Positions 5,910 through 6,756 of a DNA stretch of 6,756 bases are shown here, one piece after another (position 1 is the stretch's first letter; each line of letters begins with the position of its first letter). The DNA lies in assembly GCA_045602325.1 (NCBI GenBank), contig JAZSBH010000086.1, forward strand, positions 1 to 6,756, in the 5' to 3' direction. Under the pieces are notes generated by a model. It was given only the letters and a program-made list of their open reading frames with translations. It was not told the DNA's origin and ran no database searches. The position numbers and the translations under genes are program-made. This stretch comes from CAMEON01 sp045602325 (GTDB lineage Bacteria > Bacillota > Clostridia > Oscillospirales > CAG-272).

Positions 5910-6050
5910 TCTCGCCGCGGCTCTGACTGCCACCGGCAGTCATTCACTACCGCGTCGCCGCTTCGCTACCCCCGCCAAATGAACCCCGCTCTGCAAGCAG
6001 AGTAGAAAAAGGCTCTTGGATCTCAAAAAACATTAAAAAGGAAGATTTTC
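5910..6050 (+). other. Gap between rlmN and the membrane protein gene: hairpins and repeat debris
   Basis: A perfect 8-bp hairpin TGACTGCC-ACC-GGCAGTCA (5924-5942), a GC-rich stretch with no reading frame of interest, and a 6-bp hairpin CTCTGC-AA-GCAGAG (5989-6002). Neither hairpin is followed by a T run, so no convincing terminator follows rlmN and read-through into the next gene is possible. The base composition of 5945-5985 (CGCGTCGCCGCTTCG) resembles neither the coding regions nor the four-copy repeat and may be a second repeat type. Confidence 0.5.
6005..6042 (+). repeat. Decayed fragment of the interspersed repeat
   Basis: GAAAAAGGCTCTTGGATCTC followed by an A-rich run and CATTAAAAAGGAA aligns with copy 4 at 6642-6676 (hairpin arm AAAAAAGGTTCTTAGG, then AATCTCCAAAAACTTTA) with small gaps. 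It also resembles copies 2 and 3 at the junction of hairpin A and the central stem. The partner arms are missing, so it is a remnant without the fold. Its end supplies the AAAGGA ribosome binding site (6037-6042 region) of the next gene. Confidence 0.5.
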
Positions 6051-6590
6051 ATGTACTCTTTTGAATCAAGCGGATCCCGAAAGCCGCTCCACGCTATGGT
6101 AATCGGGGCAATCGTGGCGGCTGTTGTCCTGTTTTCAGTTGCGAACGGGGAGGGGATTCCCATGCCCTATCTGTTCCAGATGGGTGCCATCCTCTGCGCC
6201 ACAGTTGCCGTCTACCTGACCGTGCGTTACTCTCTGAAGCTCTACCGCTACGCCATTGAGCCCAACACCATCGTGGATGCCGAGGGCATAGAGCAGTACG
6301 ATCTGGTCATTACCGAGATCACGGGAAAAAAAATGAAGATAGTCGCCCGTGTGGGTCTGCGAACCATTGACCACGATGCAGTAACTGTCATCCGCCGTGC
6401 CGATGGAGATAGCGCCAAAGGTGCGGCTAAGGAAGCCGTCTCCTTGCTCTGTAAGGACAAGCGGGTGTTTAAGTATGAGAACACCCCCGTTTCCCCCGCC
6501 TCCTGCTATATCCCCATCCCCGAGGAGAATTCGGTGGTGGTGGTGATTCCGGCGGACGAGCGGATGGTGGAGATTTTAAAAAGTAGATAA
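6051..6590 (+). CDS. Small two-helix membrane protein of unknown function
   Basis: 179 residues; I do not recognise the family. Two hydrophobic segments at about 15-32 (AMVIGAIVAAVVLFSVAN) and 39-58 (PYLFQMGAILCATVAVYLTV) form a hairpin of helices. A soluble domain of about 115 residues follows (KLYRYAIEPN onward), rich in short alternating beta strands such as YDLVITEI, KMKIVARVGL and SVVVVIPA. With both short ends expected in the cytoplasm, the large domain would be cytoplasmic. The two-helix-plus-beta layout recalls bacterial PH-like membrane proteins, but this is a loose resemblance. The start is supported by AAAGGAAG ending 7 nt before the ATG. No terminator separates it from rlmN 141 bp upstream, so the two may be co-transcribed. 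The stop TAA (6588-6590) coincides with the first bases of repeat copy 4. Confidence 0.8.
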   Translation: MYSFESSGSRKPLHAMVIGAIVAAVVLFSVANGEGIPMPYLFQMGAILCATVAVYLTVRYSLKLYRYAIEPNTIVDAEGIEQYDLVITEITGKKMKIVARVGLRTIDHDAVTVIRRADGDSAKGAAKEAVSLLCKDKRVFKYENTPVSPASCYIPIPEENSVVVVIPADERMVEILKSR

Positions 6591-6756
6591 ATTGGGTTTT
6601 TGGGGGGCTTTGCCCCCCAACCCCCACCTAAGAACCTTTTTGAAAAAAGGTTCTTAGGAATCTCCAAAAACTTTACGTAATGATTATGTGTTAAAGTTTT
6701 TTGGGAGTCCAGAACCCTTTTTGCAAAAAGGGTTCTGGTGGGGTGCAGGGGTGAAA
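6588..6756 (-). repeat. Interspersed palindromic repeat, copy 4 (inverted, cut by window end)
   Basis: This copy lies in the opposite orientation to the other three. Reading the plus strand: terminal repeat TAAATTGGGTTTTT; GC hairpin 6600-6608/6612-6620 with loop TTT, the reverse complement of hairpin D with its AAA loop; hairpin 6627-6641/6644-6658, 15 perfect pairs; central stem from about 6662 to 6706 with a one-base bulge; the perfect palindrome with half-site CCAGAACCCTTTTTG at 6709-6738; then GGTGGGGTGCAGGGGTGAAA, the reverse complement of the left GC hairpin region of copies 2 and 3. The outer end is beyond the window. The central loop differs completely from copies 2 and 3. Confidence 0.88.

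Noticed and set aside
5989..6002. Terminator after rlmN
   Set aside because: The 6-bp hairpin is followed by TAGAAAAAGG rather than a T run in the plus direction.
40..6756. CRISPR array
   Set aside because: The repeats are about 195 bp long and 2 kb apart, with genes between them, not short repeats with uniform spacers.

Overview
The window looks like chromosomal DNA of a GC-rich member of the Clostridia (Bacillota). The taxonomic call is an inference from strong AGGAGG-type ribosome binding sites, a sigma-A consensus promoter, intrinsic terminators, and the make-up of RlmN, aspartokinase and HIT proteins. No phage, plasmid, tRNA, rRNA, transposase or CRISPR sequence is visible.

Layout from left to right: the last codons of an upstream gene (1-42); repeat copy 1; a lipoprotein with a ComEC-like metallo-beta-lactamase fold (+, 327-1367); a terminator shared with a convergent FkbM-type methyltransferase (-, 1411-2559); repeat copy 2; a HinT-type histidine triad protein (+, 2854-3192) with a textbook promoter whose -10 box lies inside a perfect inverted repeat; a terminator facing a convergent aspartokinase (-, 3228-4556); repeat copy 3; rlmN (+, 4830-5909); a short gap with a decayed repeat remnant; a small two-helix membrane protein of unknown function (+, 6051-6590); and repeat copy 4, inverted and cut by the window edge. 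The genes do not form an operon. Most appear to be single-gene transcription units for unrelated housekeeping jobs: amino acid biosynthesis, 23S rRNA methylation, nucleotide hydrolysis, and surface functions.

The most interesting content is between the genes. Four copies of a roughly 195-bp quasi-palindromic element occupy the upstream (left-edge), divergent and downstream (right-edge) gaps, about 2 to 2.5 kb apart. Each has imperfect terminal inverted repeats (CAAATTTGGGTTT-like), a GC-rich hairpin near one or both ends, and two long AT-rich hairpins flanking a central long stem. The stems differ in sequence between copies but stay paired, so the fold appears to be what is conserved. The elements lie so close to the starts of the FkbM gene and rlmN that little or no room is left for an outside promoter. 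They therefore probably supply the promoter or part of the 5' leader. The convergent gaps hold only terminators, one of which shares the GGGGCAAAGCCCC hairpin core with the element. I cannot assign the element to a named family from sequence alone. It behaves like a non-autonomous, MITE-like or REP-like structured element.
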